DNA of 64,000 nucleotides from Vibrio rarus (GCF_024347075.1 NZ_AP024900.1:310001-374000), one strand, 5' to 3'. Numbered from the stretch's first letter, positions 17,028 through 27,526 are shown. Notes: generated by a model not told the origin, from the letters alone. Numbers and translations: made by a program.

Positions 17028-17630
17028 ATGAAAAAGTATGTATTGGCGTCTTTAGCAGCGGCATTTTGGGGCTGTTCTACACTAACGAATGCCGCAGATA
17101 ATTTGCAACGAAGCGACAATAATGAAATAGCATCAAGTGGCACAATCTCTAAGTCTGCAACCTCCAGTCAAATGGATGATTGGAGTGATAAGAGTGCCTA
17201 TATTATTAGCGCAGGTTCTATTGATATAGCGGTCCATCATGTGGATGATGCCGTGCATATTGATCGTGGCTACAATTTATCATTAGAAAGAAGGTTTAAC
17301 TCTACTGCATCATTGATAGGAGATATTTCATCATCAAATTATCGTTCTGGGAACTGTTATTGGAATAAGTGCGACAAGTCCTCACACCACCTTACTCAAG
17401 GTGGTCTTATGTTAAAACTAGGAGTGGATATGTATTTGGGACACAAGGTTATCATCCACCCATACGCTGCAGCAGGCATGGATGTGCAACCTTATGCCAC
17501 AATGAAAGCGGCTATTGGTACAGATGTAATTGTCACTCATTCGATTTTGATTGGCGCACGTTATGATATCTTGCGACCAAGCAACGTACACGTCAGTGAA
17601 ACAAGATTTAATGTGGGTTATTTATTTTAA
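17028..17630 (+). CDS. Exported beta-barrel-like protein of unknown function
   Basis: 200 residues from the ATG at 17028; an upstream GTG at 17013 is in frame. The signal peptide is MKKYVLASLAAAFWGCSTLTNA followed by ADN. The middle contains a low-complexity Ser/Thr/Asn stretch, and the second half alternates hydrophobic residues (YNLSLERRF, GGLMLKLGVDMYLG, SILIGARYDIL) and ends FNVGYLF, a typical outer-membrane barrel terminus with C-terminal phenylalanine. Probably a small eight-strand outer membrane protein. Family not recognised. No operon partner. Confidence 0.7.
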   Translation: MKKYVLASLAAAFWGCSTLTNAADNLQRSDNNEIASSGTISKSATSSQMDDWSDKSAYIISAGSIDIAVHHVDDAVHIDRGYNLSLERRFNSTASLIGDISSSNYRSGNCYWNKCDKSSHHLTQGGLMLKLGVDMYLGHKVIIHPYAAAGMDVQPYATMKAAIGTDVIVTHSILIGARYDILRPSNVHVSETRFNVGYLF

Positions 17631-17780
17631 ACACCCAAGCACATAGCGATGATGGAACACAAGTATGATGTATGTGAAACAGGGGGAAGTTACTTTTTCT
17701 TGGAGCATAATTATTGTGGGTAGCCGAATCTATGGTAGAAAAAAGGCAGGTATAATCGCTAGTTGACTAAAAACTACAGG

Positions 17781-17819
17781 CACAAAAAAGGCGTAGCGGT
17801 TACTAACTCGCTACGCCTT
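17781..17819 (-). terminator. Terminator of tRNA-Ile2
   Basis: AAGGCGTAGCG (17788-17798) pairs with CGCTACGCCTT (17809-17819). On the minus strand it is followed by a T-run, eight bases after the tRNA 3' end. Confidence 0.9.
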
Positions 17820-17827
17820 GCTGTATA

Positions 17828-17903
17828 TGGTGGCCCCTCGCAGACTTGAACTGCGGACCAATCGATTATGAGTCGAGTGCTCTAACCACTGAGCTAAGGG
17901 GCC
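17828..17903 (-). tRNA. tRNA-Ile2 (CAU anticodon, lysidine type)
   Basis: The 76-base gene folds into a full cloverleaf with encoded 3' CCA. The anticodon loop is CTCATAA (anticodon CAT). The body, starting GGCCCCTTAGCTCAGTGGTT, is nearly identical to E. coli ileX/ileY rather than to methionine tRNAs, so after modification of C34 to lysidine it should read AUA isoleucine codons. Confidence 0.95.
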
Positions 17904-17916
17904 TTGTAGGGGGCAC

Positions 17917-17945
17917 ATTATATGAGATGGGTAGAGATGTGTCTA
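17917..17945 (-). promoter_or_regulatory. tRNA-Ile2 promoter
   Basis: On the minus strand TAGACA (17940-17945), a 17-bp spacer and a consensus TATAAT (17917-17922) are followed by a GC-rich discriminator (GTGCCCCC), the form of a stringently controlled stable-RNA promoter. Confidence 0.85.
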
Positions 17946-18008
17946 GATTTAGTCGTAAGAATAAAGGAGATTTATGTATAGTTTTTATTCGATCAAACAA
18001 CGGGATAC

Positions 18009-18038
18009 AAAAAAGGTGAGCTTAAGCTCACCTTTTTT
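18009..18038. terminator. Terminator after rpoD
   Basis: Perfect palindrome GGTGAGCTTAAGCTCACC with A-run and T-run on the two sides, placed 18 bp after the rpoD stop and working in both directions. Confidence 0.9.
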
Positions 18039-18055
18039 ACATAAACGCTTATTTT

Positions 18056-19897
18056 CTACTCGTCTAGGAAGCTGCGCAGAGTTTCTGAGCGGCTTGGGTG
18101 ACGCAGTTTACGTAGTGCTTTTGCTTCGATCTGACGGATACGTTCACGAGTAACGTCAAACTGTTTACCCACTTCTTCAAGAGTGTGGTCAGTGTTCATA
18201 TCGATACCAAAGCGCATACGCAGTACTTTTGCTTCACGAGGCGTTAGGCCAGCTAAAACGTCTTTAGTTGCAAACTTAAGGCTAGTTGCCGTTGCAGAGT
18301 CTAAAGGAAGCTCTAGAGTGGTATCCTCGATAAAGTCACCTAGGTGCGAATCTTCGTCGTCACCGATTGGTGTCTCCATTGAGATTGGCTCTTTAGCAAT
18401 TTTAAGTACTTTACGAATCTTGTCTTCTGGCATTTGCATGCGTTCTGCCAGTTCTTCTGGAAGTGGCTCACGGCCCATTTCTTGAAGCATTTGACGAGAG
18501 ATACGGTTTAGCTTGTTGATGGTCTCGATCATGTGCACAGGGATACGAATAGTACGTGCCTGGTCAGCAATAGAACGAGTAATCGCCTGACGAATCCACC
18601 ATGTCGCATAAGTTGAGAACTTATAACCACGACGGTATTCAAACTTATCTACGGCTTTCATCAAACCGATGTTACCTTCTTGGATAAGATCCAAGAATTG
18701 TAGACCACGGTTGGTGTATTTTTTCGCAATAGAGATAACAAGACGTAAGTTTGCCTCTACCATCTCTTTCTTAGCGCGACGAGCTTTAGCTTCGCCAATA
18801 GACATACGACGGCTGATATCTTTAATAGATTGAACCGTTAGTGATGTTTCTTTTTCAATGCTTTTTAGCTTTTGAATAGAGCGACGGATGTCTTCTTCGT
18901 TACGACGGATCTTCTCTTTGTAAGGTGCGTCTGAAGCTAACGTTTTATCTACCCATGCATCGCTTGATTCATTGCCAGTGAACGTTTTAACAAACTCTTT
19001 CTTTGGCATGCCACCGTATTCTACGGTTTGGCGCATGATCAAACGCTCTTGTGTACGAACTCGTTCCATAGAGGTACGAAGTTGAGTCACAAGGTGGTCA
19101 AATTGTTTTGGCGTTAGACGGAACTCACGGAACACATCATTAACTTTAGCGGTAGCCACTTTAAAGGCTTTGCTATCACGGCCTTCTGTGTTGGATACCA
19201 GTTGCAGATCTTGGTAAGTGTTACGAAGGTTAGTGAACTTCTCTAGAGCGAGCTCTGGATCGATTCCTGTATCTTCTTCTTCCTCTTCCTCGTCGTCTTC
19301 TTCTTCCGCGTCTTGTTTTTCAAGATCGGTTTTCGCAAGTTCTGAACCAACGTGAGTCGCGGTTGGGGCTGTAGTGCCGTCATCATCTGGGTCAACAAAC
19401 CCTGAAATAATGTCTGTTAGGCGAAGTTCTTCAGCTTGTACTTTATCGAACTGCTCTAAAACATACGGTATTGTGCCTGGAAACTCAGCAACTGATGCTT
19501 GAACTTGATTGATGCCATCTTCGATACGCTTCGCGATATCGATTTCACCTTCACGAGTCAGAAGCTCAACCGTACCCATTTCACGCATATACATGCGAAC
19601 GGGATCCGTTGTACGGCCAATTTCACTTTCAACGGTGCTTAAAGCTGCAACAGCGGCTTCTGCCGCATCTTCATCGACTTCGGTGCTTTCGTCATTAATC
19701 GTGTCGTCATCAATCTCAGTGGCATTTTCTACCACTTTGATGCCCATGTCGTTGATCATCTGAATGATATCTTCGACCTGTTCTGAATCGACGATTTCTG
19801 GCGGTAGATGGTCGTTAACTTCGGCATAAGTTAGATAGCCTTGCTCTTTGCCTTTAAGAACAAGTGCCTTAAGCTGTGACTGCCTATTTTGATCCAT
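18056..19897 (-). CDS. rpoD: RNA polymerase primary sigma factor (sigma-70)
   Basis: 613 residues, the same length as E. coli RpoD. Region 1.1 is at the N-terminus, then an acidic non-conserved insert ([11 protein letters not shown]), region 2 with [41 protein letters not shown] and the -10-reading [15 protein letters not shown], region 3, and region 4.2 with the helix-turn-helix [22 protein letters not shown] for the -35 box. Last gene of the macromolecular-synthesis operon. Confidence 0.98.
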   Translation of the reverse strand: MDQNRQSQLKALVLKGKEQGYLTYAEVNDHLPPEIVDSEQVEDIIQMINDMGIKVVENATEIDDDTINDESTEVDEDAAEAAVAALSTVESEIGRTTDPVRMYMREMGTVELLTREGEIDIAKRIEDGINQVQASVAEFPGTIPYVLEQFDKVQAEELRLTDIISGFVDPDDDGTTAPTATHVGSELAKTDLEKQDAEEEDDEEEEEEDTGIDPELALEKFTNLRNTYQDLQLVSNTEGRDSKAFKVATAKVNDVFREFRLTPKQFDHLVTQLRTSMERVRTQERLIMRQTVEYGGMPKKEFVKTFTGNESSDAWVDKTLASDAPYKEKIRRNEEDIRRSIQKLKSIEKETSLTVQSIKDISRRMSIGEAKARRAKKEMVEANLRLVISIAKKYTNRGLQFLDLIQEGNIGLMKAVDKFEYRRGYKFSTYATWWIRQAITRSIADQARTIRIPVHMIETINKLNRISRQMLQEMGREPLPEELAERMQMPEDKIRKVLKIAKEPISMETPIGDDEDSHLGDFIEDTTLELPLDSATATSLKFATKDVLAGLTPREAKVLRMRFGIDMNTDHTLEEVGKQFDVTRERIRQIEAKALRKLRHPSRSETLRSFLDE

Positions 19898-19993
19898 AGA
19901 TGGTATCCAAATTCTGGTCTGGTAAAGAAATAGTTTGCGAAATGCAGACCGCTAATTATAGCAAAGATTTTTACATTACAAGCGTTCAGGGTC

Positions 19994-21757
19994 TCATGCT
20001 TTTAATTCTAGCATCAAAGCTAGCAGCTCCCTTTTCTCATCGACTGATAAGCCGATGCTTCTTTCTTTCGCTTGTAGGGTTTCAATTTGCCGTTCGATAC
20101 ATTGGTAAATAACTTTATCCAATGAATCGCAAAAAATATCGTCATGATTGTCTTCTTCTCTGTAAGTGGGTAATTCCCAACTTGCGAGAAGTGACAAAAT
20201 GCGTTCGTCTTTCTGATTACGCCAATTCTCTAATAACTGGCCAGTGGTAATATGGGGATGATTTATACACTTATCAACCACATCGAGTAATAAACTTAGA
20301 CCAGGCAGGTTAGTTTGCCTAATTGAGTCTAAGTTTGGCATTAACTCTACATAATGCGGATTTTGTAGTAATAACGCGATCACTACACGCATTGGTGTTC
20401 TTTCTATTTTTCTATGAGGAGCGGGTCGAGACGGTTGCTGATCTGATTTTGCAATCAGCTGTTGCAGTTGCCTTTCATCCACTAATCCTAATTTTCTACC
20501 TAGCAATTCACGCAAATACATGCGTAATGTACCGCCAGGGACTTTACTAATTAAAGGGATAGCTAAGGTACTCAGTTTAGCCATGCCTTCTTTACTACTG
20601 GTATCAACTTGTTGCATCAATGTTTGGAACATAAACTCTGATAGCGTGGTTGCAGTGGCAACTTGCTGTTCAAAGGCTTCTTTTCCATGTTGACGTATAT
20701 AAGTGTCAGGATCCTCACCATCAGGTAAGAACATAAATTTAAGCTGACGACCATCGTTAAGATAGGGTAGTGCATTTTCCATCGCTCGCCATGCTGCATC
20801 TCGACCTGCGCGATCGCCATCATAACAACACACAATATTACTGGTTTGTCGAAACAACATTTGTAGGTGATCACCGGTTGTTGAAGTGCCAAGAGAAGCC
20901 ACGGCATAGTCAACACCAAACTGCGCTAAGGCGACCACATCCATATACCCTTCAACCACTAAAATGTGTTGTGGGGAACGGTGGGTTTGCAGTACTTCGT
21001 ATAAACCATAAAGCTCTTTGCCTTTATGGAATATAGGCGTTTCTGGTGAATTAAGGTATTTAGGTGTGCCATCACCGATGACTCGTCCACCAAAACCAAT
21101 AACTCGACCTCGACGGTCACGAATAGGGAACATGATGCGACCACGGAAACGGTCGTATCGGTTACCTTTGTCGTTTTCTATCAGCATACCACCACTCACA
21201 AGTGCCTCTTGTGCTTGTGGTTGCTGACCAAATTGTTTTCGTACCGAATCCCATTCATCCGCTACGAAACCAATCTCAAATTTTTGTGCTACTTCGCCAC
21301 TTAAGCCTCGATTCTTCAAGTACTCAATCGCGGTTTTTCCTGCACTGGTTTTCAGCTGAGAGCGATAAAATCCAGCAATGCTACCAAGTAGGTCGTATAA
21401 GCTGCGTTTTTGCTCTGTATTTGCTGTAGGGCCTTGATTAAAACTGCCTTGACGTTGCTCTCTTGGTACCTCAATACCAAGATGAGAAGCGAGCTCTTCT
21501 ATCGCTTCAACAAACTCCAGACGTTCGTATTCCATCATGAAGTCGATGGCATTACCGTGTACACCACAACCAAAGCAATGGTAAAACTGTTTTTCTTGGC
21601 TAACGCTGAAAGAGGGCGTTTTTTCGTTGTGGAATGGGCAGCAAGCACCGTAGTTTTTGCCTTTTTTCTTTAGTTTTACTCGCGCGTCAACGATATCGAC
21701 AATATCCAGTCGAGCAAGTAGGTCATCAATGAAGGTACGGGGTATATGTCCAGCCAT
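19994..21757 (-). CDS. dnaG: DNA primase
   Basis: 587 residues from the ATG at 21757, chosen because AGGAT precedes it and the protein then begins MAGHIPRTFIDDLLARLDIVD as in other primases; the open frame extends to 21805. CHC2 zinc finger (CCPFHNEKTPSF...CFGCG), TOPRIM core with VVEGYMDVVAL and the acidic CCYDGDRAG motif, and a C-terminal DnaB-binding domain. It makes RNA primers for replication. Placed between yqeY and rpoD, with a terminator-like hairpin upstream. Confidence 0.97.
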   Translation of the reverse strand: MAGHIPRTFIDDLLARLDIVDIVDARVKLKKKGKNYGACCPFHNEKTPSFSVSQEKQFYHCFGCGVHGNAIDFMMEYERLEFVEAIEELASHLGIEVPREQRQGSFNQGPTANTEQKRSLYDLLGSIAGFYRSQLKTSAGKTAIEYLKNRGLSGEVAQKFEIGFVADEWDSVRKQFGQQPQAQEALVSGGMLIENDKGNRYDRFRGRIMFPIRDRRGRVIGFGGRVIGDGTPKYLNSPETPIFHKGKELYGLYEVLQTHRSPQHILVVEGYMDVVALAQFGVDYAVASLGTSTTGDHLQMLFRQTSNIVCCYDGDRAGRDAAWRAMENALPYLNDGRQLKFMFLPDGEDPDTYIRQHGKEAFEQQVATATTLSEFMFQTLMQQVDTSSKEGMAKLSTLAIPLISKVPGGTLRMYLRELLGRKLGLVDERQLQQLIAKSDQQPSRPAPHRKIERTPMRVVIALLLQNPHYVELMPNLDSIRQTNLPGLSLLLDVVDKCINHPHITTGQLLENWRNQKDERILSLLASWELPTYREEDNHDDIFCDSLDKVIYQCIERQIETLQAKERSIGLSVDEKRELLALMLELKA

Positions 21758-21781
21758 AGATCCTAAAGAAAGTGCATGTGT

Positions 21782-21824
21782 GCAAGATACAAACAAGCCG
21801 TGCATTCAGAGAAAGCACGGCTTG
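21782..21824 (-). terminator. Internal terminator between yqeY and dnaG
   Basis: CAAGCCGTGC (21794-21803) pairs with GCACGGCTTG (21815-21824). On the minus strand it is followed by a short T-rich stretch. It occupies the place of the internal T1 terminator of the E. coli rpsU-dnaG-rpoD operon, which keeps primase low relative to S21. Confidence 0.75.
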
Positions 21825-21845
21825 CTTTAATTTTTATTCTGGGTC

Positions 21846-22289
21846 TTAAGCGAGTTTAGAGCGAACTAAACCACTTACTTTACCCATATCTGCGCGCCCT
21901 TGAATTTGGGGTTTGAGAACGCCCATTACTTTACCCATGTCTTGCATGCCCGCAGCTTCAGTTTCGGTAATTGCATTAGCAACTAATGCAGCAACTTCTT
22001 CTTCAGATAACGGTTGAGGCATAAATTCCTCAAGCACTGTAATTTCAGCTTTCTCAATATCAGCAAGATCTTGACGACCGGCAGATTCGTATTGAGCGAC
22101 AGAATCGCGACGTTGTTTAACCATTTTAGTCATCACAGCGATGATATCGTCGTCGGTCAGAGTAATCCTCTCGTCGACTTCACGCTGTTTAATTGCTGAC
22201 AAGGCTAAACGAATAGTGCCAAGGCGCGGTTTGTCCTTGGCTTTCATCGCAGATTTTTGCTCTTCTTTGAGATTATCAATAAGAGCCAT
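21846..22289 (-). CDS. GatB/YqeY domain protein
   Basis: 147 residues, the full length of YqeY proteins. Motifs MKAKDKPRLGTIRLALSAIKQREVDER and GKVMGVLKPQIQGRADMGKVSGLVRSKL are characteristic. The fold is related to the tail of the GatB subunit of amidotransferase, but its own role is not established. It lies between rpsU and dnaG in the same operon, a common arrangement in vibrios that E. coli lacks. Confidence 0.92.
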   Translation of the reverse strand: MALIDNLKEEQKSAMKAKDKPRLGTIRLALSAIKQREVDERITLTDDDIIAVMTKMVKQRRDSVAQYESAGRQDLADIEKAEITVLEEFMPQPLSEEEVAALVANAITETEAAGMQDMGKVMGVLKPQIQGRADMGKVSGLVRSKLA

Positions 22290-22314
22290 TACTAATTCCT
22301 AATGTAATCGGGGA

Positions 22315-22530
22315 TTAGTAAAGACGAACGCGACGTGCGTTTTCGCGAGCTAGCTTCTTAGCGTGACGCTTTTGAGCTGCTGCTTTAGCGCGTTTACGAA
22401 CTGTGGTTGGTTTCTCATAGTGCTCACGACGACGCACTTCAGAAAGAATACCTGCTTTTTCGCAAGAGCGCTTAAAGCGACGTAGAGCTACGTCGAACGG
22501 TTCGTTTTCACGTACTTTAACTACTGGCAT
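22315..22530 (-). CDS. rpsU: 30S ribosomal protein S21
   Basis: 71 residues, identical in length to E. coli S21 and very basic, beginning [21 protein letters not shown] and ending in an Arg/Lys-rich tail. It is needed for initiation on the small subunit. First gene of the operon under a strong sigma-70 promoter. Confidence 0.98.
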
Positions 22531-22630
22531 ATGCCTTTCACCTCAGGGGTTATTCGTTAATACTGGATTCCACTTTCCGGGCAAATTCACTTGCAGGGGG
22601 AATAACCAGCTTGATCAAAAATGGTGCGGA

Positions 22631-22660
22631 ATTTTAATCCGAACTGATAGTGTTTGTAAA
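22631..22660 (-). promoter_or_regulatory. Promoter of the rpsU-yqeY-dnaG-rpoD operon
   Basis: On the minus strand TTTACA (22655-22660), an 18-bp spacer and TAAAAT (22631-22636), giving a leader of about 95 bases before rpsU. Confidence 0.7.
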
Positions 22661-22751
22661 GTACTTTATTGCGGAGAAAACGATCAATTATTTGTTTGAA
22701 CAATTAGGAAAAGGTAAACTTGCCGCATATTAGAGAAGTCGCGAGAAATGT

Positions 22752-23768
22752 ATGCGTATTTTAGGTATTGAAACCTCCTGTGATGAGACAGGCGTTGCTA
22801 TTTATGATGATGAGAAAGGTTTGTTATCACATCAACTGTATAGCCAAGTAAAACTGCACGCCGATTACGGTGGTGTTGTGCCAGAGTTAGCCTCTCGCGA
22901 TCATGTGAAAAAAACCATCCCACTGATTAAAGAAGCCTTGAAAGAAGCCCGTTTAACCTCAGACGACATTGACGGTATCGCTTACACCGCAGGGCCTGGG
23001 CTTGTGGGTGCCTTGTTAGTTGGGGCTACTATAGGTCGCAGTATTGCCTATGCATGGGATGTGCCTGCTGTCCCTGTTCATCACATGGAAGGGCACTTGT
23101 TGGCCCCTATGCTAGAGGATAATCCGCCTCCGTTTCCATTTATTGCCTTGTTAGTGTCCGGTGGGCACACCATGATTGTGGAAGTTAAAGGAATAGGTGA
23201 TTACCAAATTCTAGGTGAATCCATTGATGATGCTGCAGGTGAAGCGTTTGATAAAACGGCGAAACTAATGGGGTTAGATTACCCAGGAGGGCCACTTTTA
23301 TCTCGTTTAGCGGAAAAAGGCACGCCGGGACGTTTTAAATTTCCTCGCCCTATGACAGATAGACCGGGCCTTGATATGAGTTTCTCTGGTTTAAAAACAT
23401 TTGCGGCAAATACCATCTCTTCAAATGATAACGATGATCAGACTCGCGCAGATATTGCTTACGCTTTCCAAGAAGCGGTATGTGCTACCTTAGCCATTAA
23501 ATGCAAGCGCGCGTTAGTACAAACAGGTATGAAGCGTATCGTCATTGCCGGTGGCGTGAGTGCCAACAAGCAGTTGCGTGCTGAGCTTGAAGGGTTAGCG
23601 AAAAAAGTGGGTGGCGAAGTATTCTATCCACGTACTGAATTTTGTACCGATAACGGGGCGATGATCGCCTATGCTGGGATGCAACGTTTGAAAAACGGTG
23701 AAAACTCCGATCTTAGCGTAAAAGCTCAACCTCGTTGGCCTATTGATCAACTCGATCCTATTGCTTGA
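22752..23768 (+). CDS. tsaD: tRNA threonylcarbamoyltransferase TsaD
   Basis: 338 residues, usual length. ASKHA-type ATPase fold starting [20 protein letters not shown], with the metal-binding histidines in [10 protein letters not shown] and the conserved [10 protein letters not shown] and [18 protein letters not shown] motifs. With TsaB and TsaE it adds threonylcarbamoyl to A37 of ANN-decoding tRNAs. Divergent from rpsU as in many gammaproteobacteria. Confidence 0.97.
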   Translation: MRILGIETSCDETGVAIYDDEKGLLSHQLYSQVKLHADYGGVVPELASRDHVKKTIPLIKEALKEARLTSDDIDGIAYTAGPGLVGALLVGATIGRSIAYAWDVPAVPVHHMEGHLLAPMLEDNPPPFPFIALLVSGGHTMIVEVKGIGDYQILGESIDDAAGEAFDKTAKLMGLDYPGGPLLSRLAEKGTPGRFKFPRPMTDRPGLDMSFSGLKTFAANTISSNDNDDQTRADIAYAFQEAVCATLAIKCKRALVQTGMKRIVIAGGVSANKQLRAELEGLAKKVGGEVFYPRTEFCTDNGAMIAYAGMQRLKNGENSDLSVKAQPRWPIDQLDPIA

Positions 23769-23785
23769 TATTGAGTGACACCTTG

Positions 23786-23817
23786 AAAAGCTGGCCTTTG
23801 TTTGGTCAGCTTTTTTT
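23786..23817. terminator. Terminator between convergent tsaD and plsY
   Basis: AAAAGCTGGCC (23786-23796) pairs with GGTCAGCTTTT with one G-U pair, followed by a T-run. The A-run on the left gives weak activity in the other direction. Confidence 0.85.
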
Positions 23818-23821
23818 ATTG

Positions 23822-24415
23822 CTATGGCTTCTTTGAGCCTACTTTAGGCTCGTCTCCCGCAATCAAACGCTTAATGTTGTCTTGATGTCGCCAGATAATT
23901 AAACAGCACAGCATGGCTACAGGGAGTGTATATTGGGGCTTAATCATCCAAGTGAAAAATGGGGCAAGTAGCGCAGTTACAAGGGCCGCTAAAGATGAGT
24001 ATCTTGAGATAATAGCGGTGATCAACCAAGTGCCCATCAACATTCCGGTAAGATCAAAGCCGATAGGGGCAATGGCTCCAACAGCTGTCGCCACCCCTTT
24101 TCCCCCTTTAAAGTGGAAAAAAATAGGATAGATGTGGCCAATACAGGCTGCGATACCAATTAAACCTAACATGACTGGGGTTAAATCCAGATAGTAGGCT
24201 GACCAAACAGGGATGGTGCCTTTTGCCATGTCGCAAATTAAAACCAAAGCCGCGGGGAGCTTACCACCGATACGCATGACATTAGTGGCGCCTGGGTTCT
24301 TGGAACCTGCCGTTCTCGGATCGGGAAGCTTGAAAACGCGACAAATTAAAACGGCACTCGACACTGAACCTAATAAATAGGCCAAGATGATCATTAGTAG
24401 AGCCGTTGCAGACAT
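23822..24415 (-). CDS. plsY: Glycerol-3-phosphate acyltransferase PlsY
   Basis: 197 residues with five hydrophobic segments. The conserved motifs [29 protein letters not shown] and [13 protein letters not shown] mark the acyl-phosphate-dependent enzyme that makes lysophosphatidate in the inner membrane. Monocistronic; convergent with tsaD and divergent from folB. Confidence 0.96.
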   Translation of the reverse strand: MSATALLMIILAYLLGSVSSAVLICRVFKLPDPRTAGSKNPGATNVMRIGGKLPAALVLICDMAKGTIPVWSAYYLDLTPVMLGLIGIAACIGHIYPIFFHFKGGKGVATAVGAIAPIGFDLTGMLMGTWLITAIISRYSSLAALVTALLAPFFTWMIKPQYTLPVAMLCCLIIWRHQDNIKRLIAGDEPKVGSKKP

Positions 24416-24587
24416 AGGTATCCTTTACACTTTGTAGCTATTATCGCTTTTATCAGGATGATAGTTAGGTCTTTGATGTAGTATATTACGTTTTTTTATA
24501 CTTTTGGCTTATCCGACCTCAATCTTTGTATTTGAACTTGTTTTAGCAACATTTGCTATAGAAAGAGGCAATTAAAGGAGATAAATA

Positions 24588-24947
24588 ATGAATAAGGACA
24601 GAGTCTTCATTGAGCAACTCGAGGTAATTACTACCATAGGTGTGTACGATTGGGAGCAGGAAATCAAGCAGAAGCTCGTGCTTGATATTGAAATGGCTCA
24701 CAATAACCAAGCCGCCGGAGAGAGTGATGATGTGGCAGATGCATTGGACTATTTCTCTGTAAGCCAAGCGGTGATCACGCACATTACAGAGGGGCGCTTT
24801 TTATTGGTAGAGCGTGTTGCTGAAGAAATTGCTTCGCTGATCATGACTCAATTTAACGTACCTTGGTTACGAATTAAATTGCGCAAGCCTGGGGCAGTGC
24901 CACAAGCGGCAAGTGTTGGCGTTGTTATTGAGCGAGGCGCATTGTGA
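24588..24947 (+). CDS. folB: Dihydroneopterin aldolase
   Basis: 119 residues, normal length. Motifs VFIEQLEVITTIGVYDWE and LRKPGAVPQAASVGVVIER define FolB, which converts dihydroneopterin to hydroxymethyldihydropterin in folate synthesis. A strong AAAGGAG site precedes the ATG. Its stop overlaps the GTG start of folK, the enzyme of the next step. Confidence 0.96.
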   Translation: MNKDRVFIEQLEVITTIGVYDWEQEIKQKLVLDIEMAHNNQAAGESDDVADALDYFSVSQAVITHITEGRFLLVERVAEEIASLIMTQFNVPWLRIKLRKPGAVPQAASVGVVIERGAL

Positions 24948-25450
24948 CCCGAGCCTATTTAGGCATAGGAACCAATATAGAACGAGATAAGCATGCTCAG
25001 GTTGCGATCACTCAATTGCAACGTTTAGGCAGTCATCTTCAGGTCTCGACGATATATCGTTGTCCCGCGGCAGGATTTAATGGCGCGGAGTTTTATAACT
25101 TCGTCATTGGCCTTGAAACAGACTTAACACTGTCGCAGTTTGCCGCTCAATTACGTGCGCTTGAGTTGGCCTATGGTCGCCCAGAAAATGCCCAAAAACA
25201 ACAAGATCGCACTTTAGATATCGATATCCTTCTCTTTGGTGATGTCATTCGTCAGCAGTCGCCACAGCTACCGAGAGCCGATATTTTTAAGTTTAATTTT
25301 GTGTTGCAGCCACTTTATGAATTATGCCCTGAACTGCTGGTGCCAGGAGAGGGGCGAACGATTGAGCAAATTTGGCAACAACAGTTTTTATCCATCGGTG
25401 GTATGAGTAATCTTACCGCTATATCTTTACCTTTAAGTGATGATTATTAA
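24944..25450 (+). CDS. folK: 2-amino-4-hydroxy-6-hydroxymethyldihydropteridine diphosphokinase
   Basis: 168 residues starting at a GTG that overlaps the folB stop (GTGA). HPPK motifs: [12 protein letters not shown], the [20 protein letters not shown] region and the metal-binding [12 protein letters not shown]. It pyrophosphorylates the FolB product. Slightly divergent from classical E. coli FolK and more like the short FolK partners encoded next to folB in vibrios. Its stop overlaps the uppP start by one base. Confidence 0.93.
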   Translation: MTRAYLGIGTNIERDKHAQVAITQLQRLGSHLQVSTIYRCPAAGFNGAEFYNFVIGLETDLTLSQFAAQLRALELAYGRPENAQKQQDRTLDIDILLFGDVIRQQSPQLPRADIFKFNFVLQPLYELCPELLVPGEGRTIEQIWQQQFLSIGGMSNLTAISLPLSDDY

Positions 25451-26253
25451 TGAGTTATTTTGAAGCGTTTGCATTAGCCCTTATCCAAGGGCTAACGGAG
25501 TTTTTACCAATATCGAGCTCTGCTCACCTTATTTTACCCTCAGCCGTTTTAGGCTGGGCAGACCAAGGCTTAGCCTTTGATGTTGCGGTACACGTTGGCA
25601 CCTTGTTGGCTGTTGTGATTTATTTTAGACACGAAGTTGTGACCCTTTTACGCGCATTTTTCGGCTCTGTGTTTAAACAACAACACAATAAAGAATCGAC
25701 GTTGGCATGGATGATTATTCTCGCCACAATCCCAGCAGGCTTAGCGGGATTGTTTTTAAATGATCTGATTGAGCTGTATTTGCGCAGTGCCTGGGTGATA
25801 GCTTGTACCACTATTATTTTTGGTTTATTGCTCTGGCATGCAGATAAAGTTTCCACCTTATCTAAAGATGAGTATCAGACCACTTGGAAAAAAACCTTAA
25901 TTATCGGTATCGCACAAGCGATGGCGATGATTCCCGGTACTTCCCGTTCTGGGGCCACAATTACTGCCGCGCTATACCTTGGCTTTACTCGTGAAGCGGC
26001 CGCGCGATTCTCTTTCCTAATGTCGATTCCCATTATTACTTTAGCGGGGGGATACCTAGGAACCAAATTGGCCCTGAGCCCAGAACCTATGCATTTAGGC
26101 GTACTGGGAACCGGTATTTTGGTGTCCTTTATTAGTGCGTATATCTGTATTCATTACTTTTTGAAGCTAATTTCTCGCATGGGGATGACGCCATTTGTTA
26201 TCTACCGACTCATTTTGGGTGCAGGCTTATTTGCCTTTTTGCTCACTCAATAA
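25450..26253 (+). CDS. uppP: Undecaprenyl-diphosphate phosphatase
   Basis: 267 residues, polytopic membrane protein. Catalytic motif [16 protein letters not shown] at the N-terminus and [14 protein letters not shown] in the middle identify the BacA/UppP family that recycles the carrier lipid of peptidoglycan synthesis. Third gene of the folB-folK-uppP operon. Confidence 0.97.
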   Translation: MSYFEAFALALIQGLTEFLPISSSAHLILPSAVLGWADQGLAFDVAVHVGTLLAVVIYFRHEVVTLLRAFFGSVFKQQHNKESTLAWMIILATIPAGLAGLFLNDLIELYLRSAWVIACTTIIFGLLLWHADKVSTLSKDEYQTTWKKTLIIGIAQAMAMIPGTSRSGATITAALYLGFTREAAARFSFLMSIPIITLAGGYLGTKLALSPEPMHLGVLGTGILVSFISAYICIHYFLKLISRMGMTPFVIYRLILGAGLFAFLLTQ

Positions 26254-26262
26254 ACCTATAAC

Positions 26263-26295
26263 AACAACCTCCCAGTGAAAGTGGGAGGTTGTTTT
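26263..26295 (+). terminator. Terminator of folB-folK-uppP
   Basis: CAACCTCCCA (26265-26274) pairs with TGGGAGGTTG (26282-26291), seven-base loop, then TTTT. It ends just before the convergent cca stop. Confidence 0.87.
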
Positions 26296-27526
26296 AATCC
26301 CATAGCCAGTTTTGCTTAACCTTATCGATGGCTTCCACTCGGCGTTTGTTGAGTTCTTCACGTATGTGTTTGCCACTAAAGCCATCTTGGATAACTTGCT
26401 GCACATTGACCGCTAAGGCCTCTTGATAGACCGCCTCTACATAATCTCGCTGAGGGTAAGGGGTGCTGTCATGCCCAAGGCGTCCTTGGCTATCTGCCTG
26501 ACAAGTGATTAATACTTGTTGCAGTATTTGCGGCTTGCGCCACACATCAAAACTATCAAGAACGCGCAGTAGGGTGGAGGCTTTCAGCTCTTTTGCTCGG
26601 TGAATATTAGAGTGTTGCTTACATACATGCAGTGCTAACTCTTTATATTGATTCGGTACGCGCAGGCGCTGACACAGCTTTTCTATGATATTAAGTCCGC
26701 TATGACAGTGCATTTTATGGCTTGGCCACTCTTCCTCTGGGGTAACACCCTTGCCGACATCGTGCAGTTGCGCAGCAAAGCGTATTGCGGGCTCTGTGGT
26801 GAGTTGAGCGGCGCGTTTAGCTACCATCAAGGTATGAATGCCAGTATCAATTTCTGGGTGCCATTTTTCCGTTTGTGGCACGCCAAACAAACGCTGCAAC
26901 TCAGGAATAATGACGCTTAATGCCGAGCACTTGTGCAGTACATGGATAAAGATCTGTGGGTCTGCGGTTAACAGGGATTTTTGCCACTCTTGCCAAACTC
27001 GCTCTGCGGTTAACGTTTCGAGCTCGCCAGAGTCGACAATGTTTGTCATTAACTGTTGGGTCTCTTTGGCTACCGTAAACTGTAAGTGGTGCAGTTTGGC
27101 GGCAAAACGGGCAACGCGAAGCACTCGTAAGGGATCTTCTACAAAGGCATCGGAGACGTGGCGCAACAGTTTATTTTTGATGTCCTCTTGGCCACCGTAG
27201 GGGTCATAAAGTTTGCCTGATGGATCTTCGGCCATTGCATTTATGGTGAGATCTCGACGAATGAGATCTTCTTCTAAAGTAACATCTTGGGCGAAATAAC
27301 AATCAAAACCTGTGTAACCACTGCCAGATTTTCTCTCAGTACGAGCTAAAGCGTACTCTTGGTGAGTGGTGGGGTGTAAAAATACGGGGAAGTCTTTGCC
27401 TACCGCTTGATAGCCGAGTTTGATGAGCGCCTGTGGTGTAGAACCCACGACCACCCAGTCTTGATCATAGCTCTGGATATTGAGCAGTTTATCGCGCACT
27501 GCGCCACCCACTAAATAGGTTTGCAA
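26294..27526 (-). CDS. cca: Multifunctional CCA-adding tRNA nucleotidyltransferase
   Basis: 410 residues, E. coli-like length. Begins MQTYLVGGAVRDKLL with the class II nucleotidyltransferase carboxylates in SYDQDWVVVGS, then ERTERKSGSGYTGF and RRDLTINAMA, and a C-terminal HD domain (RFAAQLHDVGKG) with phosphohydrolase potential. It adds or repairs the 3' CCA of tRNAs. Confidence 0.97.
   Translation of the reverse strand: MQTYLVGGAVRDKLLNIQSYDQDWVVVGSTPQALIKLGYQAVGKDFPVFLHPTTHQEYALARTERKSGSGYTGFDCYFAQDVTLEEDLIRRDLTINAMAEDPSGKLYDPYGGQEDIKNKLLRHVSDAFVEDPLRVLRVARFAAKLHHLQFTVAKETQQLMTNIVDSGELETLTAERVWQEWQKSLLTADPQIFIHVLHKCSALSVIIPELQRLFGVPQTEKWHPEIDTGIHTLMVAKRAAQLTTEPAIRFAAQLHDVGKGVTPEEEWPSHKMHCHSGLNIIEKLCQRLRVPNQYKELALHVCKQHSNIHRAKELKASTLLRVLDSFDVWRKPQILQQVLITCQADSQGRLGHDSTPYPQRDYVEAVYQEALAVNVQQVIQDGFSGKHIREELNKRRVEAIDKVKQNWLWD

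Noticed and set aside
19260..19320. Acidic repeat-like tract in rpoD
   Set aside because: It is the known acidic non-conserved region of sigma-70, not an insertion.
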